From Novosphingobium terrae (GTDB lineage: Bacteria > Pseudomonadota > Alphaproteobacteria > Sphingomonadales > Sphingomonadaceae): DNA of 64,000 nt. Below, one piece after another: positions 24,672-32,896 of the stretch (position 1 is its first letter; every line of letters starts with the position of its first letter). A program made the position numbers and the translations under genes. The notes beneath the pieces are model-generated. The model was not told the origin of the DNA, did not search any database, and was given only the letters and a program-made list of their open reading frames with translations. The stretch lies in the NCBI RefSeq assembly GCF_017163935.1, contig NZ_JABVZR010000001.1, forward strand, positions 3,782,001 to 3,846,000, read 5' to 3'.

Positions 24672-26846
24672 TTATTCGCCGTAACTGTAACCGTAAGCAT
24701 AGCCGTGCGTCCCACTGGCCGTGCGCGCATCATACTTGCTGACGATCGCCCCCAGCACATGCCCGCCCGAGCGCTGCAAGCGCTGCAACGACTGCCGCAT
24801 CGCCTTGATCTGCGCCGAACCTGCCTCCAGCACGAAAATCGTCGCCTGCGCCGCCGAAGTCAGCTCCAAAGTGTCCGCCAAAGACAGCACGGGCGGCGAG
24901 TCCATCACCACCAGATCGTAGCTGGCCCGCAAGCCTTCCAGCAACTCGCGCAGCACCGGGCCGGAGAACAGGTTGGCTGGATCGGGCGGAATGGGACCGG
25001 TAGGCAGGAAGCTCAGGTTTTCGATGCGCGTGGTCACCACCGCCTGACCGATCTCCATCTGCCGTGCCAGCACCGTGGAGAAACCGTCCTCGGCATTGTC
25101 CACATCCAGCAGACGATGCAGCGTCGGGCGCCGCAAGTCGGCGTCGATCAGCAGCACGCGCTTGCCCAGCAGGGCGAAATCGCGCGCCAGGGCGAAGCTG
25201 CTGGTCGATTTGCCTTCGGAGGGGCGGTTGCTGGTCAGCAGGATCGAGGCCGGCGTCCCCGCGCGGGAGGACAGTTCGATGGCCGTGCGGATCGCATGAT
25301 AGGCCTCGGCAATGTCCGATTTGGGGCTGAGCAGCGTGGTCAGCGGCTCGCCGGTGGGGTCGATCGGCACCGCGCCCAGCAGGGGCAGGCCCAGCCTTGT
25401 TTCCACATCGCGCGGATCGGTGATCGTGTTGCTCATGCGCGAGCGCAGCAGCACCGCCATGGCGGCCACCGCCACCGCGCCGCCCAGCGCCACCGCCATG
25501 TTCAGCATGGCACGCGGCGAGGTCGGCTTGCGCGGCGGCTCGGCCACATCGACCTGCGTGATGTTGTTGACCGCCACGCCCGAGGCCGCGCTGACCTCCT
25601 TGTAGCGCTGCAGCAGGCTGTCATAGAGCTGGCGGTTGGTGTCCACCTCGCGCTTGAGGATGTTGTAGCGCACGCTGCGATCCTGTTCGGAGAGCGTGGC
25701 ACTCTTCAGCCCGTTCACAGCGGACTGGATCGCTTCATCCTGACGCACCGCCACCAGATACTGGTTCTGGATCGAGCCGCGGATCGATTCCGCAAGGATG
25801 CGGGCTTCCTTGTCCAGCTCTTCAAGTTCGGTGGTGGCCTGAATCACCGTGGGGTGATCGGGCTTGAGGCGCGCGCGCAACTCTTCCAGTTTTGAGGAAA
25901 GTTGCGCCCGATTTTGCAGCAATTGCTGCACAGCATTGTTGCTCAGCACCTCGGGCAGCTGCATCAGCGGGGTGTTGCTGGCCTGGCGCCAGCGCTCCTC
26001 GGCCTGAAGGCGATCGGCCTTGGCGGTGGCCTGGCGCTGGTTCAGCTCAACGAGATTGGCCGTCACCAGCGATTGCGGGCCCTGCGGCTGGCCCACCGGC
26101 ACGGCGGCGCCGGTGCTGGCATCGATCAGCCCGGCGGTGCGCGAATAGGTGATCAGCGTGCGTTCGGAGTCCTCCAGACGGCTCTTGGCCACGCCCAGCT
26201 GGTTGCTCAGGAAATCGAGCGAATAGCTGGAGGCGGAGAATTTGCGCTGGATGTTGCCCTTGATGAATTCGGCCACGAAGGTGTTGGAAATCTGCGCCGC
26301 CAGCACCGGATCGCGGCTCTTGAACATCACGCCTACCACGCGCGAGTTGTGCGGCAGATCCACGATCAGATTGCGCTGCAGCGTATCGATCACGCGGTCT
26401 TCGCGCTCGCCCGGCTCAAGGTTGCTGGGGGCGTGGCCGGTGGTGCGCTTGAGGAAAGCATCGCTGGCGGACAGGCCCAGCGTATCGGAGACGCGCTTGG
26501 CCATCGCCCGGCTGTTGAGAATATCCACCTGCGTCTGCAGGAAACGGTCGGCATCCTGCGTGCTGGTCTGCGGATCGGTGTCCTCGGTCGCCAGCACCTT
26601 GCGGACCTGCTGGTCGATCTGCACGCTGCCCCGCGCGGTGTAGATGCGCGGCATGAACACTACCGAGGCCACGCCCAGCATCAGCCCCAGCGCCAGAATC
26701 AGCACAATCAGGCGCCGGTTGAGCACCAAAGTCAGCCGCAAGGCCTCGAAATCGAGCAGGTCATTGTCATGCTCGACCGCGCTCACCCCATGGGTGTCGG
26801 CGGCGTGATGATGGTGGTCCCCGTGAACGGCCTGCTGGGCATTCAT
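24672..26846 (-). CDS. Wzc/ExoP-type polysaccharide co-polymerase with tyrosine autokinase domain
   Basis: A 724-residue inner-membrane protein controlling chain length and export of Wzx/Wzy polysaccharides. Order: a His-rich cytosolic N-terminus (DHHHHAADTHG), first membrane helix (about residues 45-68), a Wzz-type periplasmic domain with coiled coils, second helix (about 450-470), and a cytosolic BY-kinase domain. The kinase has Walker A SNRPSEGKST (about 539-548), Walker A' VLLIDADLRRP (about 565-575) and Walker B DLVVMDSPPV. The last ten residues carry four tyrosines (GYAYGYSYGE), the autophosphorylation cluster, fewer than in E. coli Wzc. It lies 25 nt downstream of the Wza-like gene; both are one operon. 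Confidence 0.93.
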   Translation of the reverse strand: MNAQQAVHGDHHHHAADTHGVSAVEHDNDLLDFEALRLTLVLNRRLIVLILALGLMLGVASVVFMPRIYTARGSVQIDQQVRKVLATEDTDPQTSTQDADRFLQTQVDILNSRAMAKRVSDTLGLSASDAFLKRTTGHAPSNLEPGEREDRVIDTLQRNLIVDLPHNSRVVGVMFKSRDPVLAAQISNTFVAEFIKGNIQRKFSASSYSLDFLSNQLGVAKSRLEDSERTLITYSRTAGLIDASTGAAVPVGQPQGPQSLVTANLVELNQRQATAKADRLQAEERWRQASNTPLMQLPEVLSNNAVQQLLQNRAQLSSKLEELRARLKPDHPTVIQATTELEELDKEARILAESIRGSIQNQYLVAVRQDEAIQSAVNGLKSATLSEQDRSVRYNILKREVDTNRQLYDSLLQRYKEVSAASGVAVNNITQVDVAEPPRKPTSPRAMLNMAVALGGAVAVAAMAVLLRSRMSNTITDPRDVETRLGLPLLGAVPIDPTGEPLTTLLSPKSDIAEAYHAIRTAIELSSRAGTPASILLTSNRPSEGKSTSSFALARDFALLGKRVLLIDADLRRPTLHRLLDVDNAEDGFSTVLARQMEIGQAVVTTRIENLSFLPTGPIPPDPANLFSGPVLRELLEGLRASYDLVVMDSPPVLSLADTLELTSAAQATIFVLEAGSAQIKAMRQSLQRLQRSGGHVLGAIVSKYDARTASGTHGYAYGYSYGE

Positions 26847-26871
26847 CCGCTGTATGCTCCGTTCAAGAGGG

Positions 26872-27630
26872 TCAGAATTGCGCGAAGACGTTGAGAAGAG
26901 GCGCCGCCCGCAACAGATCGTGCCAGACCTGCTTGCCGGTCGAATGGCCCACGATGATCACGTCGCGCGGCAGCAGCTGAGGGTCCTTGTCCTCGCCCCG
27001 GCGGATATGGCTGATGTCGAAGACCGCGCCGGTGCGCTTGCCGTTCTGGATGCGGATGATGGCCACCTGACGATAGGCGGCATTCTCCGTCTCGCCCTTG
27101 GCCAGAGCGATGGCATCCAGCAGGGTGGTGGCGCCATGGATCGGATAGATCCCCGGCTCGGTCACCTGCCCTTCCACCGTAACGCGCTGCGAGACCGAAC
27201 TGGCCACCGAGACCGTCACCTGCGGATTGACATAGTAACGCTCACCCAATTGGTGAGCCACGAAATCGGCCAGCTCCACCGAGGTTTTGCCCGCGGCATG
27301 CACCCGCCCGATCAGCGGCATGGCGATATCACCCGCCGCATCGACCGGAATGCCCTTGGCCGAGATATCGGCTTCCTGAAACACGGTGACATCGACCGAA
27401 TCGAGCGGCCCGATGCGGTATTCCGGCACGCTGCCATCGTCATCGGGCGCCGGAATGACCTTATAGGCCCCCGGCCCCTGCGCCAGCGGCGAATGGCCGA
27501 AAGAGCCGGAACACCCCGTCAGTGACATGGCCGCCAACACAGCGGTGACCGCCCCCAGCAGGATCATCCTGCCTGTGACACGTCCACTCCATCCTTCCCC
27601 CGTATCCGAGGCTTCCTGAATCTGTGTCAC
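26872..27630 (-). CDS. Wza-type outer-membrane polysaccharide export lipoprotein
   Basis: A 252-residue export protein of the Poly_export (OMA) family. A lipoprotein signal ends at AMSLTGC (Cys about 40). A polysaccharide export domain follows (YRIGPLDSVDVTVFQEADISAKGIPVDAAGDIAMPLIG), then SLBB-type segments (VTVEGQVTEPGIYPIHGATTLLDAIALAKG). GTG 27630 is preferred because GAGG lies 8 nt upstream; the TTG two codons earlier has no room for a ribosome-binding site, and an ATG at 27567 would leave no basic n-region. The protein is shorter than E. coli Wza (about 380) and lacks an obvious C-terminal transmembrane helix. It is the first gene of the wza-wzc type pair. Confidence 0.9.
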   Translation of the reverse strand: MTQIQEASDTGEGWSGRVTGRMILLGAVTAVLAAMSLTGCSGSFGHSPLAQGPGAYKVIPAPDDDGSVPEYRIGPLDSVDVTVFQEADISAKGIPVDAAGDIAMPLIGRVHAAGKTSVELADFVAHQLGERYYVNPQVTVSVASSVSQRVTVEGQVTEPGIYPIHGATTLLDAIALAKGETENAAYRQVAIIRIQNGKRTGAVFDISHIRRGEDKDPQLLPRDVIIVGHSTGKQVWHDLLRAAPLLNVFAQF

Positions 27631-27853
27631 GATCAAGCCTCAATGGTCAGAGGACATCTGTGTTAGCAGTTGCACCATAATTTTACGTAGTGTCAATTCA
27701 CCAGCCCGGGCGTGAAGAGACGAATTGCCGCACCTGCGAGATGGTCAGAGTCATGCCGCGATTTCGCTCTGTTAAAAAGCAACCAGATCGGAGAATTCGC
27801 CCTCCCCTTCTCCAGAGGCTGACAGCTTGGGGCGGGAGGGACAGGACAGCGTC

Positions 27854-28597
27854 CTAGCCAACCTGCAGCACCTCGCGCCGGTCACCTTCCAGATAGAGCG
27901 CGGTCAGCACGCCGGTGGCATAGGCGCCGGTATCGATGCCGATGCGGTTGGCATGCATGTCCACCTGCGGATGAATGCTGTGGCCATGCACGATCACCGC
28001 GCCATGGCCGGACTGATCGGTGAGGAAGTCATCGCGAATCCACAGCAGATCCTCACGCTTCTGCCGCTTGAGCGGTACGCCGGGGCGCACGCCGGCATGG
28101 CAGAAGAAATAGTCGCCCGAATGCGCCGTCAGCGGCAGGCGGCGCAACCATGAGGCCAGTTGCATCGGCAAGGCCCGCCGGATCGCGGTGAGGCAGTCGT
28201 CCAGATCATCGTCCGGACCGGGCACGGCCACGCCCATGCTTTCCAGAGTCTGCGCGCCGCCGAAGGTCAGCCAGCTGCGCAGGGCGCGCTGGTCACCCTC
28301 CAGCACCTTGAGCAGCACTTCCTCATGATTGCCCAGCAGCACGATCATGCCGGGCATCCGCCGCTGCGCCTGCGCCAGATAGTCCAGCACCTTCAGACTG
28401 TCCGGCCCGCGGTCGATCAGATCGCCCAGAAAGATGATGTGCAGGCCCTGGGTGGGCGGCAGATCGGCATGATGCTGCGCGATTTTCTCCATCAGCGCCT
28501 GCATCAGATCGAAACGCCCATGCACATCGCCCACCGCATAGATGCGATCGCCCGCATCGGTGGAGGGGAGAGAAGATTTGCGCCGGGGCAGAATCAT
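27854..28597 (-). CDS. PPP-family metallophosphoesterase (PrpA-like protein phosphatase)
   Basis: A 247-residue calcineurin-type phosphoesterase. All metal-site motifs are present: IYAVGDVHGRFD (about 19-30), IIFLGDLIDRGPDS, VLLGNHEEVLL, a later His in FFCHAGVR and the VIVHGHSIH motif. Length and motifs match bacterial serine/threonine (and sometimes tyrosine) protein phosphatases. ATG 28597 is preferred; the longer reading frame would run over an 18-bp palindrome at 28620. It is between the Wza gene and the PssD/PssE pair, divergent from the latter. A role in resetting the autokinase or in polysaccharide control is plausible but only inferred from position. Confidence 0.85.
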   Translation of the reverse strand: MILPRRKSSLPSTDAGDRIYAVGDVHGRFDLMQALMEKIAQHHADLPPTQGLHIIFLGDLIDRGPDSLKVLDYLAQAQRRMPGMIVLLGNHEEVLLKVLEGDQRALRSWLTFGGAQTLESMGVAVPGPDDDLDDCLTAIRRALPMQLASWLRRLPLTAHSGDYFFCHAGVRPGVPLKRQKREDLLWIRDDFLTDQSGHGAVIVHGHSIHPQVDMHANRIGIDTGAYATGVLTALYLEGDRREVLQVG

Positions 28598-28619
28598 AGA
28601 GCATTTTTTCCTGATCAAT

Positions 28620-28637
28620 CGGCCATCATGATGGCCG
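28620..28637. promoter_or_regulatory. 18-bp perfect palindrome, candidate operator
   Basis: CGGCCATCATGATGGCCG is fully self-complementary. It lies 22 bp upstream of the phosphatase start and about 200 bp before the PssD-like gene, in a divergent intergenic region. A dimeric repressor could control both directions. No partner regulator was recognised. Confidence 0.5.
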
Positions 28638-28833
28638 TGCTGCATTGCGGGATCAACCGCCCAAAAATGATACGCCGCACTGCAAAAACAAATGGCCGCA
28701 TCTGCGACAAATCCGTTTGCAAGTCGCCGCCGCCTTCGACTAGGCTACCTCTTAGGGGCATATGCTGCGGTGGTTCTACGGATACCCCTGCAGCAATGTG
28801 CGACGATCTTCTCGGACTTTGCAATAGGTTGAG

Positions 28834-29406
28834 GTGGATGGAACCCGGGAACAGGATCGTCTGGACTGGAGCACGCACACGGTGACGGCCCCGCAGCATT
28901 TCCCTTCAGATCGCCCCCTTTCAGATCGGCAGCTGCCCGACCGGCAGGCGCCTGATCGAAAGCGTGTGGCGCTGATCGCCTCTTCGGGCGGCCACTGGAT
29001 CGAGCTGACACGGCTCTCGCCCGCCGTGCAGCATCTCGACTGTCTGTTCATCAGCACCACCCATGGGCTGACAGCGCCTTTCGGCACCCGCCCCGTGGCC
29101 CAGATCATGGATGGATCGCGCGATACGCCCTGGCTGCTGGTCCGCTCGATCGGCGGTATCGTGAAGACATTGCGCGATTTTCGCCCCGATGTGGTGATCA
29201 CCACCGGCGCGGCGCCGGGCGCGGTGGCGCTGCTGATCGGCAAGATGCTGGGCGCCGTCACCATCTGGACCGACAGCGTGGCCAACAGCGAGGAACTCTC
29301 GCTCAGCGGCAAATTCGCCCGGGGCTTTGCCGATCTGCGCCTGACGCAATGGGAGCATCTGGCCTGCCCGCAGCAACAGATCAGCTATCTGGGCCGCGTT
29401 CTGTGA
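28834..29406 (+). CDS. PssD/Cps14F-like (Alg14-type) glycosyltransferase subunit
   Basis: A 190-residue membrane-associated partner that brings the catalytic PssE/Alg13-like subunit to the membrane and acceptor lipid. The Alg14 core begins VALIASSGGHWIELTRL (about 45-61) and continues with RPDVVITTGAAPGAVALLIGKMLGA. The first 45 residues are an unusual extension with the repeated unit (S/P)DR(P/Q) (SDRPLSDRQLPDRQAPDRK). The start at GTG 28834 has an AGG upstream; GTG 28882 with GGAG 10 nt upstream is an alternative that shortens the extension. The stop overlaps the PssE-like start (GTGA, 29403-29406), so both subunits are translated together. Confidence 0.83.
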   Translation: MDGTREQDRLDWSTHTVTAPQHFPSDRPLSDRQLPDRQAPDRKRVALIASSGGHWIELTRLSPAVQHLDCLFISTTHGLTAPFGTRPVAQIMDGSRDTPWLLVRSIGGIVKTLRDFRPDVVITTGAAPGAVALLIGKMLGAVTIWTDSVANSEELSLSGKFARGFADLRLTQWEHLACPQQQISYLGRVL

Positions 29407-29933
29407 TCCTGCTCTCGGTTGGCACCCAGCTGCCCTTCGATCGCCTGGTCACCGCGGTGGACCGCTGGGCGGCGCAGCATCGCGAGCAGGAGGTGATCGC
29501 CCAGATCGGCCCCTCGCGCTATGTGCCCACCGCGATGAAGAGCGAGACCTTCATCGATCCCGCCCGCTTTCGCGCGCTGCAGGCACAGGCCTCGCTGATG
29601 ATCTCGCATGCCGGAATCGGTTCGATCATCAATGCGATGGAGCTGGGCAAGCCGATCATCATCCTGGCCCGCGACCACAAGCGGGGCGAGCATCGCAACG
29701 GCCATCAGATCGCCACGGTGCAGCGTTTCAGCCATCTGCCCGGCGTCCATGTCGCGCGCGATCCGGAGCATCTGCTGGCGCTGCTCGACCGGATCGACAC
29801 GCTTGCCCCCTGCCAACCCCCGCCCGAGCAGGAGGCGCAAGCCCTGATCGCGGGGGTGCGCGACTATGTCGAAACCGCGCAGCCGCTGCCGCTCTGGCGC
29901 ATTGTGGCAAGGGCCCTGCGCGGTGCGGCGTGA
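29403..29933 (+). CDS. PssE/Cps14G-like (Alg13-type) glycosyltransferase subunit
   Basis: A 176-residue GT28 C-terminal-type domain that binds the nucleotide sugar. It begins ILLSVGTQLPFDRLVTAVD and has the donor-site signature ISHAGIGSIINAMELGKPIIILAR. GTG at 29403 overlaps the PssD-like stop by 4 nt, the usual coupling for this pair. Together the two subunits add one sugar to the lipid-linked intermediate, as beta-1,4-glucosyl or glucuronosyl transfer does in rhizobial and pneumococcal capsules. Here the sugar is unknown. Confidence 0.87.
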   Translation: MILLSVGTQLPFDRLVTAVDRWAAQHREQEVIAQIGPSRYVPTAMKSETFIDPARFRALQAQASLMISHAGIGSIINAMELGKPIIILARDHKRGEHRNGHQIATVQRFSHLPGVHVARDPEHLLALLDRIDTLAPCQPPPEQEAQALIAGVRDYVETAQPLPLWRIVARALRGAA

Positions 29934-30068
29934 TCGCGGCGCGCCCCCTTTTTCGCAGCCCGCAGCCGGGCCTGTCCGGCCTGTGCTGCACCGCAACATC
30001 TTCTTAACCTTCCGCACGCCATCAACAGCCCGAAAGGCACGATCTCGGTTTGAAGGAACAGATCCTGC

Positions 30069-30548
30069 ATGACGACTGATCGCATCGAACCTGTCACGCC
30101 TCAGCTGCCGCAAGCGCAGCCTCTGTCGCTGTTCTGGCGGTGGTATGGGCGGCTGATCGATGTTCTGTCGCTGACCGGGCTGGCCGGGATGATCGGCACC
30201 ACGCTCTACTGCCTTGAGATCCGCTCGCATTACGAAAGGTCTTACACGCTGGCCCTGCTGATCGCGGTGTTGGGGCTGATCGTGATGCTGATCGCCTGGG
30301 CGCAGCAGGTGATCGCGGCGCGCGATCTGGCCTCATGGCGCGACATGATCGAGTGGCAGATCCGCGCCGCCCATCGCAAGATCGCCCTGCGCGGCGACGA
30401 GGCCGAGCTGCAGGACCATTATTTCGAGCGGCTGATCGACACGCTGATCATGGATATGCGCTTTGGCGGGAACGGCATGTCTGTTCAGGAGGTCCCTGTC
30501 GAGGAGACCCCGGCCGATAAAGCTCCTGCCGATCTGGGCGCGCGATGA
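30069..30548 (+). CDS. Small membrane protein of unknown function
   Basis: I do not recognise this 159-residue protein. Two membrane helices lie at about residues 33-52 and 61-81 (LTLLIAVLGLIVMLIAWA-like run), with a cytosolic charged region afterwards (ASWRDMIEWQIRAAHRKIAL, amphipathic) and an acidic Pro/Ala tail. It begins 135 nt after the PssE-like gene and overlaps the next small membrane gene by 4 nt (ATGA 30545-30548). The pair immediately precedes the FkbH-like gene, so it may serve the acyl-modification or polysaccharide machinery. That is inferred from position only. Confidence 0.65.
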   Translation: MTTDRIEPVTPQLPQAQPLSLFWRWYGRLIDVLSLTGLAGMIGTTLYCLEIRSHYERSYTLALLIAVLGLIVMLIAWAQQVIAARDLASWRDMIEWQIRAAHRKIALRGDEAELQDHYFERLIDTLIMDMRFGGNGMSVQEVPVEETPADKAPADLGAR

Positions 30549-30844
30549 ACCCGCTGCCCTCCAACCAGCTGGGCGAGAACTGGGCGCGTTTCCTCGCGCA
30601 TTGGATCGCGTCATGCTTCGGCTTTATGCTCAACCGGCTGCTGCCGCTGGTGCTGGAGTGGCCCGCCCCCGCCGAGCATGCGATCTTTCCGCGCTGGTGG
30701 GTGCTGCTGGGTTCGGCAGGGCTCGCCTCGCTGGTGACGGTGGTGTTCAACGCCAACCTGCCTGTCACCTCGCGCGAGCTGATGAAAAGCGCGGCGATGG
30801 GCTTTGCGATCAGCGCCATCACCCAGATGTTCGGGTTGATCTGA
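30545..30844 (+). CDS. Small membrane protein of unknown function
   Basis: A 99-residue protein with three probable hydrophobic segments (WIASCFGFMLNRLLPLVLEW, WVLLGSAGLASLVTVVF, AAMGFAISAITQMFGLI). No family was recognised. It starts inside the stop of the preceding small membrane gene and ends 28 nt before the FkbH-like gene, so all three are likely co-transcribed. It could be a small accessory partner, as DltX is for DltB, but no sequence similarity is claimed. Confidence 0.65.
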   Translation: MNPLPSNQLGENWARFLAHWIASCFGFMLNRLLPLVLEWPAPAEHAIFPRWWVLLGSAGLASLVTVVFNANLPVTSRELMKSAAMGFAISAITQMFGLI

Positions 30845-30872
30845 TGCCATTTGCTAACTGAGGCCCCCCGCC

Positions 30873-32747
30873 ATGGTGACACAGAGTTTCGAACTGGGCC
30901 TGCCCTGGCTGCCCACTGCGCCGCAGGATCTGCGCCAGCAGATGCGCGCCCTGCCGGAAGCCGAGCATCCCGGTGCCGAGGTGCAGCGACTGGCCGGCTA
31001 TGCGCTGAACGCCAACCAGCTTGACCGGCTGGCCAAGGTGATGGCCGAGTTGCGCGGACAGGGCCGTTCCTTGGCGCCGCTGACGCCGTTCAAACTGGGG
31101 GTTCTGGGCACGGGCACGCTCGATCTGCTGGCGGTGCAGCTGGTGGGCAGCGCCGCGCGCCATGGTGTCGATCTGGAGTGTGTGACAGCGCCTTTCGGCC
31201 AGATCGCCCAGCAGGCCTTCGATCCGTCTTCGGCCATCAATGCAGCAGGCTGCGATGCGGTGCTGCTGGCACTGGACCATCGCGATCTGCCGCTTACCGG
31301 TGAAAGCGGTGTGGAGGAGTCGCTCGCTCTGCTGCGCGGCCTGCGTCAGGCTTTGCGCAACAACGGTAAGGCGCTCTCCATCGTGCAGACCTTGGCCGAG
31401 CCGCCCGAACCGCTCTTCGGCCATTTCGACGCCCGCTGGCCGGGCAGCCTGCGCGCCAAAATCCGCGCCTTCAATCAGGCCCTGATCGAGGATCTGGCAG
31501 CCAGCCCCGATCTGCTGCTCGATGTGGCGTCGATGGCGGGCACGGTGGGCACGGGCAACTGGTTCAGCCCCGGCGAGTGGCATCTGGCCAAGCTGCCCGT
31601 CGCCATGGCCTGCCTGCCCTTCTACGCCGATCATGTCGGGCGGCTGCTGGGCGCGCTGCGCGGCAAAGCGCGGCGCGTGCTGGTGCTCGATCTCGACAAC
31701 ACGCTGTGGAGCGGGATCATCGGTGACGACGGCATGGGCGGCATCAGGCTGGGCCAGGGCGATCCGGTGGGCGAGGCGCATCTGGCGCTGCAGCAGCAGG
31801 CGCTGGCGCTGCATGGGCGCGGCATCGTGCTGGCGGTCTGCTCGAAGAATGAGGAGGCCACTGCCCGGCAGGTCTTCCGCGAGCACCCCGATATGGTGCT
31901 GCGCGAGGAGCATATCGCCGTCTTTCAGGCCAATTGGGTGGATAAGGCCGCCAATCTGCGCGCCATTGCCGAGGAACTCTCGCTGGGCCTCTCCTCCTTC
32001 GTCTTCGTAGACGACAATCCGGCGGAGCGCGCCATCATCCGCCAGCGCCTGCCCGAGGTGGCCGTCCCCGAACTGCCCGAAGATCCGGCGCTCTACACGC
32101 GCGTGCTGGCGCTGGCGGGCTATTTCGAGGCCACCGGCTTTTCGGCGGAAGATGCCGCGCGCACCGGCTTCTATCAGGACAACGCCCGCCGCGCCAAGCT
32201 GCTGGAGGCCAGCGACGATCTGGACTCCTACCTCGCCTCACTGGAGATGGAGATCCGCTTCGCTCCCTTCGACGCGATGGGGCGCGAGCGCATCGTCCAG
32301 CTCATCAACAAGAGCAACCAGTTCAACCTGACCACCCGCCGCTACACCGAGGTGGAGATCGCCGCCATCGAGCAACGCAGCGAAGGCACCACGCTGCAGG
32401 TTCGCCTCGCCGACCGCTTCGGGGACAATGGCATGATCAGCACGCTGGTCCTCACCCCCTCCGCGCCGGACACATGGCACATCGATCTCTGGCTGATGAG
32501 CTGCCGCGTGCTGGGCCGCCGCGTGGAGGATGCGGTGCTGAACGAGATCAGCCGCCTCGCGCGCGAACAGGGCGTGCTCTGGCTGGAAGGCACCTATCGC
32601 CCCACCGACCGCAACATGATGGTGCGCGACCATTACGCCAGGCTGGGCTTCGAAAGACTGGGCGAAGAGGCGGATGGCACCACCCGCTGGCGCTGGTCTA
32701 CTGCAAAGACGCGCCCCGAGCCGCCGATGCAGGTCTCGCACGGCTAA
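30873..32747 (+). CDS. FkbH-like HAD-IIIC protein, probable glyceryl-ACP synthase
   Basis: A 624-residue three-part protein: N-terminal region (about 1-265), central HAD-IIIC phosphatase domain and C-terminal GNAT-like region. The HAD nucleophile motif is VLVLDLDNTLWSG (Asp273, with acid/base Asp275), followed by LAVCSKNEEA (motif II/III region) and FVFVDDNPAERAI (motif IV). The conserved FkbH stretch LINKSNQFNLTTRRYTE is near 480. Characterised FkbH proteins take 1,3-bisphosphoglycerate, remove phosphate and load glyceryl on an ACP thiol. Here a dedicated ACP, an MBOAT enzyme and an SGNH protein are in the same locus (15893-18785), so a glyceryl decoration of the polysaccharide is the leading hypothesis. 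Confidence 0.87.
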   Translation: MVTQSFELGLPWLPTAPQDLRQQMRALPEAEHPGAEVQRLAGYALNANQLDRLAKVMAELRGQGRSLAPLTPFKLGVLGTGTLDLLAVQLVGSAARHGVDLECVTAPFGQIAQQAFDPSSAINAAGCDAVLLALDHRDLPLTGESGVEESLALLRGLRQALRNNGKALSIVQTLAEPPEPLFGHFDARWPGSLRAKIRAFNQALIEDLAASPDLLLDVASMAGTVGTGNWFSPGEWHLAKLPVAMACLPFYADHVGRLLGALRGKARRVLVLDLDNTLWSGIIGDDGMGGIRLGQGDPVGEAHLALQQQALALHGRGIVLAVCSKNEEATARQVFREHPDMVLREEHIAVFQANWVDKAANLRAIAEELSLGLSSFVFVDDNPAERAIIRQRLPEVAVPELPEDPALYTRVLALAGYFEATGFSAEDAARTGFYQDNARRAKLLEASDDLDSYLASLEMEIRFAPFDAMGRERIVQLINKSNQFNLTTRRYTEVEIAAIEQRSEGTTLQVRLADRFGDNGMISTLVLTPSAPDTWHIDLWLMSCRVLGRRVEDAVLNEISRLAREQGVLWLEGTYRPTDRNMMVRDHYARLGFERLGEEADGTTRWRWSTAKTRPEPPMQVSHG

Positions 32748-32896
32748 GAGTCAGTCAGGACAGGCGCAAAAGCGCATGTTCGGCGCACCCCCGGCGCAAT
32801 CCACCGCGCCGATCCGGCGGGCCAAACGCTTGCAACTTGCGGGCCCCCAACCCTTCGCCCATGCTCAGCATGCCTCTCCCTCTTTCAGGACGCTCC

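Noticed and set aside
27668..27696. TTGACA (minus strand, 27691-27696) as promoter of the wza-like gene
   Set aside because: No acceptable -10 hexamer at 16-18 nt; kept only as a note.
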